From: Bombilactobacillus mellifer
GTDB lineage: Bacteria; Bacillota; Bacilli; Lactobacillales; Lactobacillaceae
DNA length: 64,000 bases
Assembly (NCBI RefSeq): GCF_000970795.1
Contig: NZ_KQ034028.1
Coordinates: 534,127-598,126, forward strand
Reading direction: 5' to 3'
A program made the translations under genes and the position numbers. Positions 55,198 to 64,000 of the stretch are shown here, in pieces. Under the pieces are notes generated by a model that did not search any database, was not told the origin of the DNA, and worked only from the letters and a program-made list of their open reading frames with translations. Position 1 is the first letter of the stretch; each line of letters opens with the position of its first letter.

Positions 55198-56308
55198 AAC
55201 CGACAAAATTTATTGTATTGGTTGTGGTGCTGCCTTACAGTCAACGGCTCCAGACCAGCCAGGATATCTGCCAGCCAAAACTTTTCAAAAATATTTACAA
55301 CAAGATCAATTAAACGAATTGTATTGCCAGCGGTGTTTTCGCTTGCGTCATTATAATGAAGTTGCAGAATTACCACTTAATGATGTGGATTTTCAAAATT
55401 TGTTAACCGCTATTGGTCATCAGCGTGCCCTGGTCGTCTATGTGGTGGATATTTTTAATTTTTCCGGGAGTGTCATCCGTTCGCTACGACAGTACATTGG
55501 TCATAATCCGGTGCTGTTAGTGGGTAATAAAATAGATCTATTGCCCAGCTCCTTTAATAAAAACAAAATCAAAAATTGGCTGCAACAACAAGCTAAGCGC
55601 TTGGGATTGCACCCCGTGGCGATTCAGCTGATCAGTGCCAAAAAATTAAGTCAAATAGATCAACTTTTAGCAACGATCGAACAGTATCGTCAGCAACAAG
55701 ATGTTTATGTCATTGGGATGACGAATGTCGGTAAGTCGACATTAATTAATGCTATTTTACAGGCCCGCACAGAATTTAAAGAACTAGTGACTACTTCGAA
55801 TTTTCCAGGAACAACGTTAAATGAAATTCGAATTCCCTTGGCTCAGGGCGGGGACTTAGTTGATACCCCGGGTATTCTGGATGCTCATCAAATGAGTAGC
55901 TATTTAACGACGTCTGATTTAAAATATATTGCGCCGCAGACGGAAATTCATCCGCGAGTTTTTCAATTACAACCCCAACAAACGCTCTTTTTTGCAGGTT
56001 TAGCACGGTTAGATTTTTTGCAGGGACCACCTAGCACTTTTGTCGCATATGTGGAAAATCATTTATATCTTCACCGGACGAAATTAAGTCATGCGGATCT
56101 TTTTTATCAACGACAAATTGGGCAATTATTAACGCCACCTCATGATCCCAAGAGTTTTGTTTTACAAGAACATACCTTAACTATTAAACAAAAAAGTGAT
56201 GTTTTATTAGCAGGGCTCGGCTGGGTGGTAGTCGCAGCTGGGATAACAATCAAAGTTTATTTACCCCAAGGATTAAAGCCGACCGTCCGTCCTGCACTAA
56301 TTAATTAA
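55190..56308 (+). CDS. yqeH: Ribosome biogenesis GTPase YqeH
   Basis: Circularly permuted GTPase needed for 30S assembly. 372 residues: N-terminal treble-clef zinc site CIGCGAAL and LYCQRCFRLRHYNE, then G4 VGNKIDLLP before G1 GMTNVGKSTLINAI near residue 177, G2 TTSNFPGTTLN, G3 LVDTPGIL, the permuted order. ATG at 55190 follows TGGAGG and overlaps yqeG. Confidence 0.95.
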   Translation: MSKTDKIYCIGCGAALQSTAPDQPGYLPAKTFQKYLQQDQLNELYCQRCFRLRHYNEVAELPLNDVDFQNLLTAIGHQRALVVYVVDIFNFSGSVIRSLRQYIGHNPVLLVGNKIDLLPSSFNKNKIKNWLQQQAKRLGLHPVAIQLISAKKLSQIDQLLATIEQYRQQQDVYVIGMTNVGKSTLINAILQARTEFKELVTTSNFPGTTLNEIRIPLAQGGDLVDTPGILDAHQMSSYLTTSDLKYIAPQTEIHPRVFQLQPQQTLFFAGLARLDFLQGPPSTFVAYVENHLYLHRTKLSHADLFYQRQIGQLLTPPHDPKSFVLQEHTLTIKQKSDVLLAGLGWVVVAAGITIKVYLPQGLKPTVRPALIN

Positions 56309-56318
56309 GGAGGCGCTA

Positions 56319-56633
56319 ATGCTTAATAAGCAGCAACAACGATTTTTAAAAAAACGTGCCCAAAAATTACCCGCTAGTTTGCAAATTGGTAAAAATGGGC
56401 TCGCAGTAACTAATCTGGAGCAATTACAACAGCAACTTAACAATCAAGAGTTGGTGAAAGTATCGGTATTACAAAATGCAATAGTTTCACCAATCGATGT
56501 TATTACAGCAGTACAAAACTTTGATCGGCGGATTCTCAAGATTCAAGCTATTGGGCGAGTGATTGTATTTTACAAACGCGCTCCCCAAAAGGCCAAGCGC
56601 AACTTAAGCCTTGAGGTCGATCAAATCAGATAA
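56319..56633 (+). CDS. yhbY: CRM-domain RNA-binding protein YhbY
   Basis: 104-residue ribosome-assembly protein with a single CRM/YhbY domain: LNKQQQRFLKKRAQKLPASL, QIGKNGLAVTNLEQL, ELVKVSVLQN and IQAIGRVIVFYKRAP. Follows yqeH by ten bases with AAGGAGG. Confidence 0.93.
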   Translation: MLNKQQQRFLKKRAQKLPASLQIGKNGLAVTNLEQLQQQLNNQELVKVSVLQNAIVSPIDVITAVQNFDRRILKIQAIGRVIVFYKRAPQKAKRNLSLEVDQIR

Positions 56634-56648
56634 TCAAGGTGGTAGCAA

Positions 56649-57302
56649 ATGCAAAGTGAAGTTCATCAAACAATTCAAACTAAACCGCAGTTGCAAACTG
56701 CACAAACTGATCATCATCAGCGAATCGGCATTATGGGTGGAACCTTTAATCCGCCGCATATTGGACATTTAATGGTGGCTGATCAAGTAATGTCACAACT
56801 GGGTTTGAATAAGATTATCTTTATTCCAGATGCTAACCCGCCTCATGTAGATCATAAGACTTCAATTGATGTGAACGATCGTGTGGAGATGGTTCGACGA
56901 GCCATTATTGATCATATCCATTTTGAATTAGGTTTAATGGAAGTGCACCGCGGCGGAGTTAGTTATACGTATAATACCTTAAAAGAGTTAACGACCGCGC
57001 ATCCCGAAAATAAATATTATTTAATTATTGGCGGCGATATGGTAGATTATTTACCCAAGTGGTATAAGGTTGATGAAATTGTGAAAATGGTCCAATTGGT
57101 TGGAGTTTGTCGCAAAGGTTATGAAAAAAGCTCCCGTTACCCTATTATGTGGGTCAATATGCCCAAGACGGATGTCAGTTCCACTTGGATTCGACAGACT
57201 TTACAGCATGGTGGTTCAGTACGATATTTTGTGCCGGATTTAGTTTTAAGTTATATAGAAGAAAAGGGGCTTTATCAACATGCAGCTCAAGGAAACAATT
57301 GA
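56649..57302 (+). CDS. nadD: Nicotinate-nucleotide adenylyltransferase
   Basis: Forms deamido-NAD in NAD synthesis. 217 residues; nucleotidyl-transferase motif GIMGGTFNPPHIGHLMVADQV near residue 27 and TDVSSTWIRQTL in the C-terminal part (SSTxIR). The first 25 residues are Gln/His-rich and precede the usual start, so a shorter form cannot be excluded. Overlaps yqeK by 23 bases. Confidence 0.95.
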   Translation: MQSEVHQTIQTKPQLQTAQTDHHQRIGIMGGTFNPPHIGHLMVADQVMSQLGLNKIIFIPDANPPHVDHKTSIDVNDRVEMVRRAIIDHIHFELGLMEVHRGGVSYTYNTLKELTTAHPENKYYLIIGGDMVDYLPKWYKVDEIVKMVQLVGVCRKGYEKSSRYPIMWVNMPKTDVSSTWIRQTLQHGGSVRYFVPDLVLSYIEEKGLYQHAAQGNN

Positions 57303-57858
57303 CATAGCGCAAATTCAACAGCAGATGCAGCAAAAATTATCCGATTATCGTTATCAACATTGTGTACGGACAAGTCAGCGTTCCAAGGAATTAGCACAAA
57401 TGAACCACGGCGATGTTGAAAAGGCTCAAATTGCGGGCTTGATTCATGATTACGCTAAAGAGCGCAGTGATGATGAATTTCGCCAGATGATCTATCAAGA
57501 AAAGTTGGATCCAGATTTACTCAATTATAGCAATGCCATTTGGCATGGGGTTGTCGGAGCCTATTTCATTAAATATGAATTGGGCATTTACGATGAAGAC
57601 ATATTAAATGCGGTCCGACGTCATACTACAGCGGCAGAAAAAATGACACTTTTGGACAAGATCGTGTATATGGCGGACTACACCGAACCGGGACGTGATT
57701 TTCCCGGAGTGGAGGAAGCCCGGCAAATTACAGATACTAATTTAGATGCCGGGGTTGCTTATCAGATTGAACATACGTTATTATCTTTAATTGAAAAACA
57801 ACGCCAAATTTATCCTTTAACCATTGCTAGTTATAATGCTTGGGTAGTTAAACATTAA
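57280..57858 (+). CDS. yqeK: HD-domain Ap4A hydrolase YqeK
   Basis: 192 residues of the YqeK family, symmetrical bis(5'-nucleosyl)-tetraphosphatase. HD-domain residues: YQHCVRTSQRSKELA, GLIHDYAKERSDDEF, AIWHGVVGAYF, AVRRHTTA and IVYMADYTEPGRDFPGV. The ATG at 57280 lies within nadD's end with AGAAAAGGGG as ribosome site. Consistent context next to nadD and rsfS. Confidence 0.93.
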   Translation: MQLKETIDIAQIQQQMQQKLSDYRYQHCVRTSQRSKELAQMNHGDVEKAQIAGLIHDYAKERSDDEFRQMIYQEKLDPDLLNYSNAIWHGVVGAYFIKYELGIYDEDILNAVRRHTTAAEKMTLLDKIVYMADYTEPGRDFPGVEEARQITDTNLDAGVAYQIEHTLLSLIEKQRQIYPLTIASYNAWVVKH

Positions 57859-57872
57859 AGTGAGGTAATTTC

Positions 57873-58232
57873 TTGAATAGTCAAGCAGTCATGGCTCTTG
57901 TGGTCCAAGCAGCCGATGAAAAACACGCTCATGAGCTGACGGTATTAGATATGCAAGCAGTAAGTTTAATGGCGGATTATTTTGTTATTGCTGATGCGGA
58001 AACGCAACGGCAAGTTAATGCTATCGTGGATAATATTCTGGAACAAGCAGAAGCAGCTCAAGTGAAAGTGAATCACGTGGAAGGCCAAAAGAATTCCCAA
58101 TGGATTTTAATTGATTTAGGGGACGTCATTGTGCATATTTTCACTCACGAAAGTCGGGAGTTTTACCAAATTGAAAAATTATGGTCCGATGCCACCGTGG
58201 TGGATATAACGGCTTTATTGAAAAAAGCATGA
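57873..58232 (+). CDS. rsfS: Ribosomal silencing factor RsfS
   Basis: 119 residues (TTG start at 57873 after TGAGGT). Binds L14 to stop subunit joining under poor nutrition. Signatures: ELTVLDMQAVSLMADYFVIADA, KVNHVEGQKNSQWILIDLGDVIVHIF and REFYQIEKLWSDA. The stop overlaps the tmcAL start (ATGA). Confidence 0.95.
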   Translation: MNSQAVMALVVQAADEKHAHELTVLDMQAVSLMADYFVIADAETQRQVNAIVDNILEQAEAAQVKVNHVEGQKNSQWILIDLGDVIVHIFTHESREFYQIEKLWSDATVVDITALLKKA

Positions 58233-59377
58233 AAATTTTTGGTGTTATTGCTGAATATAATCCTTTACACAAGGGGCATTTATGGCAGTTACAACAAATC
58301 CGCCACCAATTTCAACCCGACGTCCTGCTGGTAGTGATGTCGGGCAATTTTGTCCAACGAGGTGATTTGGCGATCGTTGATAAATGGCAACGTACCCAGA
58401 TGGCTTTAGCTGCGGGAGTAGACTTAGTGATGGAATTACCTCTTTATGGATCCATTCAAGCGGCTAATTTATTTGCCTTAGCAGCGGTGCAAATTTTACA
58501 GGCGTTGGCTGTAACTGATCTTGTTTTTGGGACGGAAAGTCCTGATTTAGATTATTATGGAACTGCCCGCAAAATTAGGACCTTAACCACTAATTCAGCG
58601 GCTTTTAGTGATTATCGGAATACCTATGCCACCCAATATAATCAAATCATTGAACAAAATTTATCTTTAGATATGACCAAGCCTAATCAAATGTTAGGTT
58701 TGGCCTACGCCCAAGCCGCCCAAACTTTAAAGTATCCATTGGCCTTGCATGCTTTACCGCGTACGGGAGCTGTGGATCATGATCAAGCGCATCTGCAAGG
58801 AGAGTTTGCAAGTGCTTCTGCGATTCGACAGGCACTGTTACAGCAGCAGCCCTATCAACAAGCACTACCAGCGAGCAGTGAACAAATTTTACAAACTAGC
58901 CGTATCATCTCTTGGAAGGATTTTTTCCCGTTTTTAAAATATCAATTGTTAACCACGAATTTAAAGCAATTGGGACAGATTTACCAAATGAATGAAGGTT
59001 TGCAATATAAATTGCAACAAGAAATTTTGCAGGTTAATAATTTTTCCGATTTTTTGTATGCTATCAAAAGTAAACGATATACCTTTGCGCGTTTACGACG
59101 CGTTTGTTTATACACTTTATTAAATTTAACGACCACCCAGATGCAGCAAATGTGGCAGCATCCTTATCTCCATGTATTAGGTTTTAACCGTGTGGGTCAG
59201 CAGTATTTGCATCAAATTAAAAAACATGCTCCTTGGCCGTTAATTAGCAATGTTAATCAAACTTTGGGTAACCGAACCGGACTAATGGCTCGTGCCGTAC
59301 AAGCGGATCAAATTTTGAATTTACTAGCAGTCAATGAACAAAATTTTGGTCGTCACCCAATTATTTGGAGAAAGTAG
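58229..59377 (+). CDS. tmcAL: tRNA(Met) cytidine acetate ligase
   Basis: Makes N4-acetylcytidine at the wobble base of elongator tRNA-Met in the TmcAL family. 382 residues: MKIFGVIAEYNPLHKGHLWQL at the start (HxGH-type nucleotidyl transferase), VVMSGNFVQRGDLAIVDKW, GVDLVMELPLYGSIQ, and LPRTGAVDHDQA. ATG at 58229 overlaps the rsfS stop; the longer frame from 58181 is inside rsfS. Confidence 0.92.
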   Translation: MKIFGVIAEYNPLHKGHLWQLQQIRHQFQPDVLLVVMSGNFVQRGDLAIVDKWQRTQMALAAGVDLVMELPLYGSIQAANLFALAAVQILQALAVTDLVFGTESPDLDYYGTARKIRTLTTNSAAFSDYRNTYATQYNQIIEQNLSLDMTKPNQMLGLAYAQAAQTLKYPLALHALPRTGAVDHDQAHLQGEFASASAIRQALLQQQPYQQALPASSEQILQTSRIISWKDFFPFLKYQLLTTNLKQLGQIYQMNEGLQYKLQQEILQVNNFSDFLYAIKSKRYTFARLRRVCLYTLLNLTTTQMQQMWQHPYLHVLGFNRVGQQYLHQIKKHAPWPLISNVNQTLGNRTGLMARAVQADQILNLLAVNEQNFGRHPIIWRK

Positions 59378-59386
59378 GTCAGATAA

Positions 59387-59947
59387 ATGTTAAAATGGAC
59401 AGTCGCAGAATTACAAAAATTCCGGCAGCACCCGTTAACCTTCAAACAAACTCTGGATTTAGAAGCGTCTCTCAAACAACGTGATTCCGCAATCATTTCG
59501 TTAGCTCCGGTGCAAGTTCAAGGTAGCTTACAAATCGATGATCCTTTTATCATAAGCCTGTTCCAAATTAAAACTACCTTAGTCTATCCATCTACGCGTA
59601 GTTTGCAACCAGTTACGTTACCAATCGCCACGACCGTCAATGAAGCCTATGCGTTAATACCCGAAAATGAAATTGAAACTGAGGTACTCGAGAGCCAGGA
59701 ATTAATTTTACCCATTGAGAATAATCAAATCGATTTACAAAAAGCGGTAGCTGACAATGTTTTATTGAGTATTCCGACTCAAGTATTGACACCTCAGGAA
59801 AAAAACGATAATGTCATGCCGCATGGTCAGGATTGGGCGGTAATGTCGGAAACTGAATATGAAGAACAGCAGCGGGCTCAAAAATTAGAAAATTCTCAAT
59901 TTGCACAATTAAAAAATTTATTTCCTAAAGATGAACATTCTGATTAA
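59387..59947 (+). CDS. yceD: YceD-family (DUF177) protein
   Basis: 186 residues of DUF177, linked to 23S rRNA and L32 handling. N-terminal MLKWTVAELQKFRQHPLTFK, a middle VQVQGSLQIDDPFIISLFQI, and an acidic C-terminal DLQKAVADNVLLSIPTQVL. Ends the eight-gene run. Usually rpmF follows, but here gnd comes next with no rpmF in between. Confidence 0.88.
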   Translation: MLKWTVAELQKFRQHPLTFKQTLDLEASLKQRDSAIISLAPVQVQGSLQIDDPFIISLFQIKTTLVYPSTRSLQPVTLPIATTVNEAYALIPENEIETEVLESQELILPIENNQIDLQKAVADNVLLSIPTQVLTPQEKNDNVMPHGQDWAVMSETEYEEQQRAQKLENSQFAQLKNLFPKDEHSD

Positions 59948-60008
59948 AAGCTGTTAATCTACCGTAATCTTTGTTAAGATTTTATCGTAAATATATAGGG
60001 GGTATTTG

Positions 60009-61427
60009 ATGAATAAACCAACAATTGGTGTTATTGGAATGGCCGTCATGGGCAAAAATTTGGCTTTGAACATTGAGAGTCGAGGCTATACAGTAGCAAT
60101 TTATAATCGGACTAACGCACGCACTGAAAAAGTGGTCGCAGATCATCCGGATAAACAATTAGTACCAAGTTACAATTTGTCTGATTTTGTAAATTCCTTA
60201 GAAAAGCCACGGCGAATCATCATGATGGTTAAGGCTGGCAAACCCACGGATGCAGTGATTGATCAGCTTTTGCCTTTATTAGATGCGGGTGATGTGCTGA
60301 TTGATGGCGGAAATACATTCTTTGAAGATACCATTGCCCGCAATCAACGCTTAGATCAATCGGGCATTAATTTCATCGGCATGGGCGTTTCCGGTGGTGA
60401 GCTAGGCGCTTTAAAAGGTCCTTCGATAATGCCTGGTGGGCAAAAAGAAGCTTACGATTTGGTAGCACCTATTTTACAACAAATTGCCGCGCGAACCGAT
60501 GATGGTCAACCTTGTGTAGCTTACATGGGTCCCAACGGAGCGGGGCATTATGTTAAAATGGTACACAATGGCATTGAATATGGCGATATGGAATTGATTG
60601 CGGAAAGTTATAATTTATTGCGCCATGTTGGTCAATATTCCATGCCCCAGTTAGCTCAAACTTTTAAAGAATGGAATGCCGGCGAGCTCTCCAGTTACCT
60701 GGTGGAAATTACCGCCGATATTTTGACCCGTCAAGACGATCAAGGCTCTTCCAAACCGATTGTCGATGTGATTTTGGATGCTGCGGAAAATAAAGGTACT
60801 GGTAAATGGAGTTCCCAAAGTGCTTTGGAATTAGGGGTACCCCAATCGTTGATTACTGAAGCTGTGTATGCGCGCTACATTTCAACTTTCAAAGAAGAAC
60901 GGGTAGCCGCCAGTCAGGTTTTACCGCAACCGCAAACCACGGATCTGAAATTATCTGCTGATTTCAGTGAACAGGTCCGGCAGGCTTTGTATTTTAGTAA
61001 AATTATGAGCTACGCTCAAGGTTTTGCACAATTGCGTGCAGCTTCCGAGCATTATCATTGGCAGCTAAATTATGGAGAAATTGCGAATATTTGGCGCGCT
61101 GGTTGTATCATTCGGGCTCAATTTTTACAAAAAATTACGGCTGCTTACCAAAAAAATCCGGAACTAACCAATTTAATGCTCGATGATTATTTCAAAGCTA
61201 TTTGTGCTAAATATCAAGCAGCTACACGCCAGGTGGTAGCTTGGGCCGTGCAAGCCGGAATTCCAGTGCCGGCCTTAAGTGCAGCTATTGCTTATTATGA
61301 TTCCTATCGTAGCGCTGTGTTACCAGCGAGTCTAACTCAGGCCCAGCGGGATTATTTTGGCGCACACACTTATAAACGAGTGGATCAAGAGGGAACTTTC
61401 CATTATTCTTGGTATGAAGAGCAATAA
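60009..61427 (+). CDS. gnd: 6-phosphogluconate dehydrogenase (decarboxylating)
   Basis: Oxidative pentose-phosphate enzyme giving ribulose 5-phosphate, CO2 and NADPH. 472 residues, the long form. NADP fold [22 protein letters not shown] at the start with [29 protein letters not shown], and substrate site [23 protein letters not shown] near residue 181 (catalytic Lys). ATG at 60009 follows GGGGG at six bases; TTG at 60006 is less likely. A terminator follows. Confidence 0.97.
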   Translation: MNKPTIGVIGMAVMGKNLALNIESRGYTVAIYNRTNARTEKVVADHPDKQLVPSYNLSDFVNSLEKPRRIIMMVKAGKPTDAVIDQLLPLLDAGDVLIDGGNTFFEDTIARNQRLDQSGINFIGMGVSGGELGALKGPSIMPGGQKEAYDLVAPILQQIAARTDDGQPCVAYMGPNGAGHYVKMVHNGIEYGDMELIAESYNLLRHVGQYSMPQLAQTFKEWNAGELSSYLVEITADILTRQDDQGSSKPIVDVILDAAENKGTGKWSSQSALELGVPQSLITEAVYARYISTFKEERVAASQVLPQPQTTDLKLSADFSEQVRQALYFSKIMSYAQGFAQLRAASEHYHWQLNYGEIANIWRAGCIIRAQFLQKITAAYQKNPELTNLMLDDYFKAICAKYQAATRQVVAWAVQAGIPVPALSAAIAYYDSYRSAVLPASLTQAQRDYFGAHTYKRVDQEGTFHYSWYEEQ

Positions 61428-61450
61428 TTCAGTTAATTTAAAAAAATTTA

Positions 61451-61486
61451 GCAGAGCGTTGGTGAAAACGATGTTCTGTTTTTTTT
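61451..61486 (+). terminator. Terminator of gnd
   Basis: CAGA-CGTT (61452-61460) pairs with AACG-TTCTG (61467-61478) with small bulges, then eight T. Confidence 0.7.
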
Positions 61487-61602
61487 ATGATTCAGGGGTT
61501 AGAATTTCTTCAACAAAAGATCATACGTCCGAAAGATTATGTGATAAGATTACTGGAGAGTTATTAATAAAGTTAAATTTAAATGAAGATTTGGAGTAAA
61601 TT

Positions 61603-62292
61603 ATGGCAAAAATTCTGATTATTGAAGATGAAAAAAACTTGGCTCGTTTTGTGGAATTGGAATTACAACATGAAGGTTATCAAACACGAGTTGAATTAGA
61701 CGGCCGTCAAGGTTTGGATGCTGCTTTAGCAGAAGATTGGGATGCCATTTTACTAGATTTAATGTTACCGACACTGAATGGTTTAGAAGTTTGTCGTCGC
61801 GTACGACAAGAAAAAAGTACCCCAATTATTATGATGACTGCCCGGGATTCCATTATTGATCGGGTTTCGGGTTTGGATCATGGTGCGGATGATTATATTG
61901 TAAAACCATTTGCGATTGAGGAATTATTGGCGCGGCTGCGGGCCTTGTTGCGGCGGATTGATATTGAAGACCAAAAAATGGCCCCGCACTCGACTAAAAT
62001 TGAGTATCGGGATTTAATCATGGATAAAGAAGCACATACTTTAAGTCGCAACGGGAAAGTGATCGAGTTAACGCGGCGTGAATATGATTTATTTTTAACG
62101 CTTTTGAGTAATATGGGCAAAGTTCTAAGTCGTGAAGAATTACTAAAGACAGTGTGGGGCAATGATGCTACCCAAAGTGAAACGAATATCGTTGATGTTT
62201 ACGTGCGTTACTTGCGTAATAAAATTGATCTCCCCGATAAAGAAAGTTATATTCAAACGGTTCGGGGAACGGGTTACGTTGTACGACCATGA
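61603..62292 (+). CDS. Two-component response regulator, OmpR family
   Basis: 229 residues: receiver domain with acidic pair EDEK at the N terminus, phosphorylation Asp in ILLDLMLP near residue 52 and Lys in YIVKPF near residue 102; C-terminal winged helix (YDLFLTLLSNMGKVLSREEL, VDVYVRYLRNKID). Resembles ArlR/CsrR-type regulators. Overlaps the histidine kinase by four bases. Regulon unknown; the pair is most like ArlRS in layout. Confidence 0.94.
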   Translation: MAKILIIEDEKNLARFVELELQHEGYQTRVELDGRQGLDAALAEDWDAILLDLMLPTLNGLEVCRRVRQEKSTPIIMMTARDSIIDRVSGLDHGADDYIVKPFAIEELLARLRALLRRIDIEDQKMAPHSTKIEYRDLIMDKEAHTLSRNGKVIELTRREYDLFLTLLSNMGKVLSREELLKTVWGNDATQSETNIVDVYVRYLRNKIDLPDKESYIQTVRGTGYVVRP

Positions 62293-63803
62293 AAGCAAAG
62301 TTAACTAACTTACGAATTACGATTCGATTTAAGTGGACGTGTTTTTTAAGTTTAGCCATCTTTTTAGTTTTTGGAATTTTTACCACTTTAATTTATACGT
62401 CGGTGGGTCAAGCTCTGCTGCACACCGAAGAAAATAATGTGAAAGATACAATCGCTGCAGTAGATAGCCGTTTTAATATTTATCCCCGTAACTTAACGCA
62501 GGCTCAAGTACAGCGACGTTTAGCCCCACCGGTTACTCGACGATCTCTTAATAATGAACAAAGCAAAAAAATTATTTCAGAAAATCCTGAAGTATTGTAT
62601 CGTGATAGTTTGTCCAAACAATTGGCGCGCGGTGATTTGGCGATTGTCATTTATGATGCACAACGGCAACCATTGTTCAAAATCGGCGCGATTCAGGCGA
62701 AATTTGAGCGGCCCACACAAGCGCATGAAATTGTGCTCAAAAAATCCACTCATCGCTCAAGTTATTTAGAGGCGACGGCTCCGCTTTATTCGAGTCATAC
62801 GAAGAAATTAATTGGTTTTGTCAAAGTAAATAATGGCTTACGCGTCTATCATCATGCATTTCGGCAACTAAATAAAAAAATGTTACTGGTGGTTATTTTT
62901 GCCATTTTACTAAGTATTATTTTGGGTTATGTTTTAACCCAGCCATTAGTGCATCGGATTAATCAAATTAATCAAACGATGGATGAGATTAATGAAGATC
63001 CGGATTCTCAAGCACGAATACCTTTACAAAAGTCTAATGATGAAATTTCTGATTTAGTTGGTCGGTTTAACAAAATGTTGGATCGACTCCAGGAATATAC
63101 CAATCAACAAAAAGAATTTGTGGAGGATGTGTCGCATGAATTGCGGACTCCAGTCGCTGTTTTAGAAGGCCACCTCAAAATGCTGCAACGTTGGGGTAAA
63201 GATGATCCGCAGGTATTAGATGAGTCCATTACTGCTTCCGTAAGCGAAGTGGACCGCATGAAAAAGTTGATTCAAGAAATGCTGGATTTAACGCGCGCGG
63301 AACAAATTGAAACCAATTATACCCATGAAACAACAGAAGCCAATGAAACGATTCACCAAGCTTACAATGATTTTGTGATGTTACATCCTGATTTTAAGAT
63401 CAATTTGGATGACACTATGCCCCCACATACAATGGTGCAAATATACCGGAATCATTTAATGCAAGTGTTAGTGATCTTGATGGATAATGCCGTAAAGTAT
63501 TCCAGTGATCGTAAAGAAATGAATTTATCGGTTTCGACGGAAGAGAATATGTTAACCATTGCCGTCCAAGATTTTGGTGTCGGCATTGCACAGTCTGATA
63601 TTAAAAGAATTTTTGATCGTTTCTATCGCGTGGATAAGGCGCGCTCTCGTGAAAGCGGCGGCAACGGTTTAGGGTTACCGATTGCTAAAAAGATTGTCGA
63701 AATGTATAAGGGCTCGATTACTGCCGAAAGTGCTTTAGGTTCAGGCACCATTTTCCGGGTAAATTTGCCATTAGTTGCGACCAAAAAACACCTTTTGAAG
63801 TGA
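62289..63803 (+). CDS. Sensor histidine kinase, ArlS-like
   Basis: 504 residues: first membrane helix at about 15-35, extracytoplasmic sensor of about 150 residues, second helix near 198-218 (MLLVVIFAILLSIILGYVL), HAMP, HisKA with VEDVSHELRTPVAVLEGHLK (His near residue 282), and HATPase with N box LMDNAVKYSSD and G boxes FGVGIAQSD and GNGLGLPIAKKI. Overlaps the response regulator start-stop. The signal sensed is unknown. Confidence 0.94.
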   Translation: MKAKLTNLRITIRFKWTCFLSLAIFLVFGIFTTLIYTSVGQALLHTEENNVKDTIAAVDSRFNIYPRNLTQAQVQRRLAPPVTRRSLNNEQSKKIISENPEVLYRDSLSKQLARGDLAIVIYDAQRQPLFKIGAIQAKFERPTQAHEIVLKKSTHRSSYLEATAPLYSSHTKKLIGFVKVNNGLRVYHHAFRQLNKKMLLVVIFAILLSIILGYVLTQPLVHRINQINQTMDEINEDPDSQARIPLQKSNDEISDLVGRFNKMLDRLQEYTNQQKEFVEDVSHELRTPVAVLEGHLKMLQRWGKDDPQVLDESITASVSEVDRMKKLIQEMLDLTRAEQIETNYTHETTEANETIHQAYNDFVMLHPDFKINLDDTMPPHTMVQIYRNHLMQVLVILMDNAVKYSSDRKEMNLSVSTEENMLTIAVQDFGVGIAQSDIKRIFDRFYRVDKARSRESGGNGLGLPIAKKIVEMYKGSITAESALGSGTIFRVNLPLVATKKHLLK

Positions 63804-63972
63804 TCACTTGTGAGGTCTGTTGTCGCAAATTAGGCTAAGAGCTGGAATAAGTAGTTAGCAGCTGTCTACCATTTCTGAAATTAAAAAACAGCTTTTGGAA
63901 AATAGTCCAAGTCCTTGGCCAATGAGATAAATCCTTAGCTTTTCTAAGGGCCTTGCTTATTAAAAAACTACA

Positions 63973-64000
63973 AATAAAAAGCTCACTGCTAGCAGTGAGC
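63973..64000 (-). terminator. Terminator of a minus-strand gene beyond the window
   Basis: A perfect 10+10 palindrome centred on CTAG (63981-64000, GCTCACTGCT half) is followed on the minus strand by TTTTT. The gene it serves must lie to the right of the window; it may continue past the edge. Confidence 0.65.

Noticed and set aside
61357-61599. 80-codon frame between gnd and the response regulator
   Set aside because: Starts inside gnd and runs through the gnd terminator; no ribosome binding site.
1-64000. CRISPR arrays, insertion sequences, prophage or toxin-antitoxin pairs
   Set aside because: No regularly spaced repeats, transposase or integrase motifs, or paired small operons were seen anywhere in the window.

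Overview
The window reads as a chromosomal segment of a low-GC Gram-positive lactic acid bacterium, most likely Lactobacillaceae. Supporting signs are an adenosylcobalamin-dependent class II ribonucleotide reductase of the Lactobacillus type, an SMK-box (SAM-III) riboswitch before metK, T-box leaders on leuS, argS and thrS, class III fructose-bisphosphatase, the EcsAB/HIT/PrsA block, and strong GGAGG-type ribosome binding sites. The genus cannot be settled from the sequence alone. No insertion sequence, prophage, CRISPR array or rRNA operon was seen; almost everything is conserved core genome, densely packed.

Layout. 1-4.5 kb: end of cfa, then SMK box, metK and a drug-efflux MFS gene joined by a one-base overlap, facing a PAP2 phosphatase. 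4.7-10.4 kb: secreted GH73 glucosaminidase, T-box leuS, lipid-II-flippase-like protein. 10.6-13.6 kb: nrdJ (minus) with two NrdR-like boxes on its promoter, a gene-poor gap with a possible small RNA, tRNA-Leu. 13.7-18.4 kb: nnrD, NADH oxidase, YitT protein, tRNA-Gly, a 59-aa PspC protein, an NmrA-like protein. 18.4-19.1 kb: AT-rich gap ending in a 41-aa orphan peptide gene with its own promoter and terminator. 19.2-25.5 kb: T-box argS, ribokinase, RluA-type pseudouridine synthase, class A PBP, YheA. 25.6-30.3 kb: yhaO-yhaN-yhaM nuclease/ATPase operon. 30.3-33.7 kb: PatB-like lyase plus DUF3737 protein, divergent from a zinc alcohol dehydrogenase, both sides carrying MerR-type promoters. 33.9-41.9 kb: GcvH-like lipoyl carrier, PrsA, HIT, EcsAB, TrmB, thioredoxin-like protein, YtpR, MurC. 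42-48.9 kb: polA-mutM-coaE-nrdR-dnaB-dnaI replication/repair operon. 49-54.6 kb: T-box thrS, fbp, and infC-rpmI-rplT behind an L20-type leader. 54.7-59.9 kb: yqeG-yqeH-yhbY-nadD-yqeK-rsfS-tmcAL-yceD ribosome-assembly/NAD operon. 60-64 kb: gnd, then an OmpR/EnvZ-type two-component pair.

How parts connect. NrdR is encoded at 46 kb and its probable target nrdJ lies at 12.9 kb. Three aminoacyl-tRNA synthetases sense their own tRNA by T-boxes whose specifier codons can be read (CTC Leu, CGC or CGT Arg, ACC candidate Thr). Several starts are non-standard: ATA for infC (expected for IF3), an apparent ACG for fbp and a probable CTG for yqeG. Two genes (class A PBP and YitT) may be transcribed without a leader. 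The least explained items are the 41-aa peptide, the paired MerR-type operators without a local MerR gene, the fbp start and the possible small RNA with a catabolite-type site.
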